Below, piece after piece: positions 63,120 through 64,000 of a stretch of 64,000 bases of DNA (position 1 is its first letter; the number at the start of each line of letters is the position of its first letter). The stretch covers positions 1-64,000 of the forward strand of contig NZ_BAABHK010000012.1 in NCBI RefSeq assembly GCF_039542055.1, written 5' to 3'. The notes under the pieces are model-generated. The model ran no database searches. It saw only the letters and a program-made list of their open reading frames with translations, and was not told the origin of the DNA. The DNA is from Actinoallomurus vinaceus (lineage in GTDB: Bacteria > Actinomycetota > Actinomycetes > Streptosporangiales > Streptosporangiaceae). Both the position numbers and the translations under genes were made by a program.

Positions 63120-63133
63120 TGACAACGTTGTCA
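63120..63133. promoter_or_regulatory. LacI-type operator
   Basis: TGACAACGTTGTCA is a perfect 14-bp palindrome with a central CG, the form typical of LacI/GalR-family operators of sugar utilisation genes. It overlaps or just follows the start site of the proposed promoter and lies 60 bp before the GH92 start. Confidence 0.75.
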
Positions 63134-63193
63134 TGATCTCTTGCGGTGGTCCTCCGCCAGCGCACCCTGTGACCTCCCCCCAGAGGAGCAGCT

Positions 63194-64000
63194 GTGTTCA
63201 GACGCTCGCGCGCCCGATTGGCGGGCCTCGTCGGCCTTGCCCTGACCTCCCTGGCCCTACCGGCCGTCCCCGTCCATGCGGCGCCCCCCGACCTCGCCTC
63301 CTACGTCAATCCGTTCGTGGGCACCCAGGACGGCGGACCCGACTTCGGACACGGTGGCGGCGCCGGGATGAACTTCCCCGGCGCCGTCGCTCCGTTCGGG
63401 ATGATGCAGTGGAGCCCCGACACCGTCCGCAATTCCGGCGGCGGGTACAAGTACGAGGACAACCGCCTGCGCGGCTTCAGCATGACCCACATCTCCGGGC
63501 CCGGCTGCACGGGTGCGCAGGACTTCCCGGTCATCCCGTTCTCCGGGCCGGTCACGACGTCGCCCGCGACGCACGCCGACGACTACGTCCAGACCTTCAA
63601 GCACGAGAACGAGCAGGCGTCGCCCGGCTCGTACGCCGTGACGCTCGACTCCGGCGTGAAGACCGAGCTGACCGCGACAGAGCGGGCCGGTGTCGGGCGG
63701 TTCACCTTCCCCACCGACAAGGTGGGCACGCTGCTGCTCAACGTGACGGGGTCGATCAACGGCGTGGACGACGCCGAGGCCACCGTCAAGGGCAACACGG
63801 TGTCGGGCTGGGCGAAGACCGGTGGGTTCTGCGGCGCGGACACCAAGTACTACGTGTACGTCACCGCGACGTTCGACCGGCCCTTCCAGGCGTACGGCAC
63901 GTGGAAGAACGACTCGGTGGAGCCGGGTGAGGACGCCGTGCGCGGCAGCGCCCCGCCTAAGGTGCCCCAGCAGACGCAGAAGACCTTCGGGCGGTTGAAC
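63194..64000 (+). CDS. Secreted GH92 alpha-mannosidase, N-terminal part
   Basis: This is the first 269 codons of a larger gene cut by the window end. The signal peptide is FRRSRARLAGLVGLALTSLALPAVPVHAA. The mature start is YVNPFVGTQDGG, then GGGAGMNFPGAVAPFGMMQWSPDT, YKYEDNRLRGFSMTHISGPGC, the hallmarks of the GH92 N-terminal domain of calcium-dependent exo-alpha-mannosidases. They trim N-glycans and fungal mannans outside the cell. The GTG has AGAGGAGC upstream. Expression is likely under the LacI-type operator. Confidence 0.9.
   Translation, partial: MFRRSRARLAGLVGLALTSLALPAVPVHAAPPDLASYVNPFVGTQDGGPDFGHGGGAGMNFPGAVAPFGMMQWSPDTVRNSGGGYKYEDNRLRGFSMTHISGPGCTGAQDFPVIPFSGPVTTSPATHADDYVQTFKHENEQASPGSYAVTLDSGVKTELTATERAGVGRFTFPTDKVGTLLLNVTGSINGVDDAEATVKGNTVSGWAKTGGFCGADTKYYVYVTATFDRPFQAYGTWKNDSVEPGEDAVRGSAPPKVPQQTQKTFGRLN

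Overview
This window is chromosomal DNA from a high-GC, filamentous-type actinobacterium. WhiA, RbpA, SteA, MctB, OpcA and an actinobacterial-type transaldolase all point there. GTG starts, GTGA/ATGA stop-start overlaps and very GC-rich third positions agree. Gene order (HAD phosphatase, small gene, tlyA, nadK, recN, steA, mctB) matches the conserved block around M. tuberculosis Rv1692-Rv1698. The style suggests Streptosporangiales (Thermomonosporaceae-like), but that placement is inference.

Layout. 0-0.2 kb: 5S rRNA end of an rRNA operon. 0.2-9 kb: an RG-rich/TPR protein, an MBL hydrolase, an SSB-like OB-fold protein, a DUF1015 protein and a HAD phosphatase. 9-20 kb: tlyA, nadK, a 72-aa ORF and recN behind a perfect LexA box, then steA, mctB, a MraY/WecA-like protein, a MurJ-like flippase and a GT4 glycosyltransferase. 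20-24 kb: a TerC metal exporter behind a yybP-ykoY (Mn2+) riboswitch, then MarR and MBL genes. 23.7-33.8 kb: uvrA, two Rieske lipoproteins behind a BlaI-type operator, an MscS channel, then uvrC-rapZ-yvcK-whiA. 33.9-37.1 kb: an ECF42-type sigma factor with its YCII partner, divergent from a DHA2-type MFS transporter. 37.2-41.4 kb: gap-pgk-tpiA-secG-rbpA, with two DasR-like operators at the gap promoter. 41.5-47 kb: glyA behind a ZTP riboswitch, an ACT-GNAT fusion, a catalytically dead ClpP-like protein and small secreted proteins. 47.2-50.1 kb: a TnpB-only transposon sitting in the 5' end of a fhuF-like gene. 51-59.7 kb: tkt-tal-pgi-zwf-opcA-pgl on the minus strand. 60-64 kb: ctaB, a PrsW protease, a DUF2871 protein and the start of a secreted GH92 alpha-mannosidase.

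How it fits together. Lower glycolysis (gap, pgk, tpiA), the YvcK/RapZ/WhiA block and the pentose phosphate operon make this a central-carbon region. Repair genes uvrA and recN both carry GAAC-N4-GTNC LexA-like boxes; uvrC has none that I see.

The most notable signals are: (1) the TnpB element, whose deduced ends have imperfect terminal inverted repeats and whose removal restores an in-frame ATG start for the fhuF-like gene, so guide and TAM can be predicted; (2) a Mn2+ riboswitch with a legible ribosome-binding-site switch; (3) tandem DasR-like operators over a glycolytic promoter; (4) a putative SOS operon with an undescribed 72-aa ORF translationally coupled to recN; (5) a pseudo-ClpP; (6) several intergenic minisatellite-like repeats. 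No CRISPR array, tRNA or prophage was seen.
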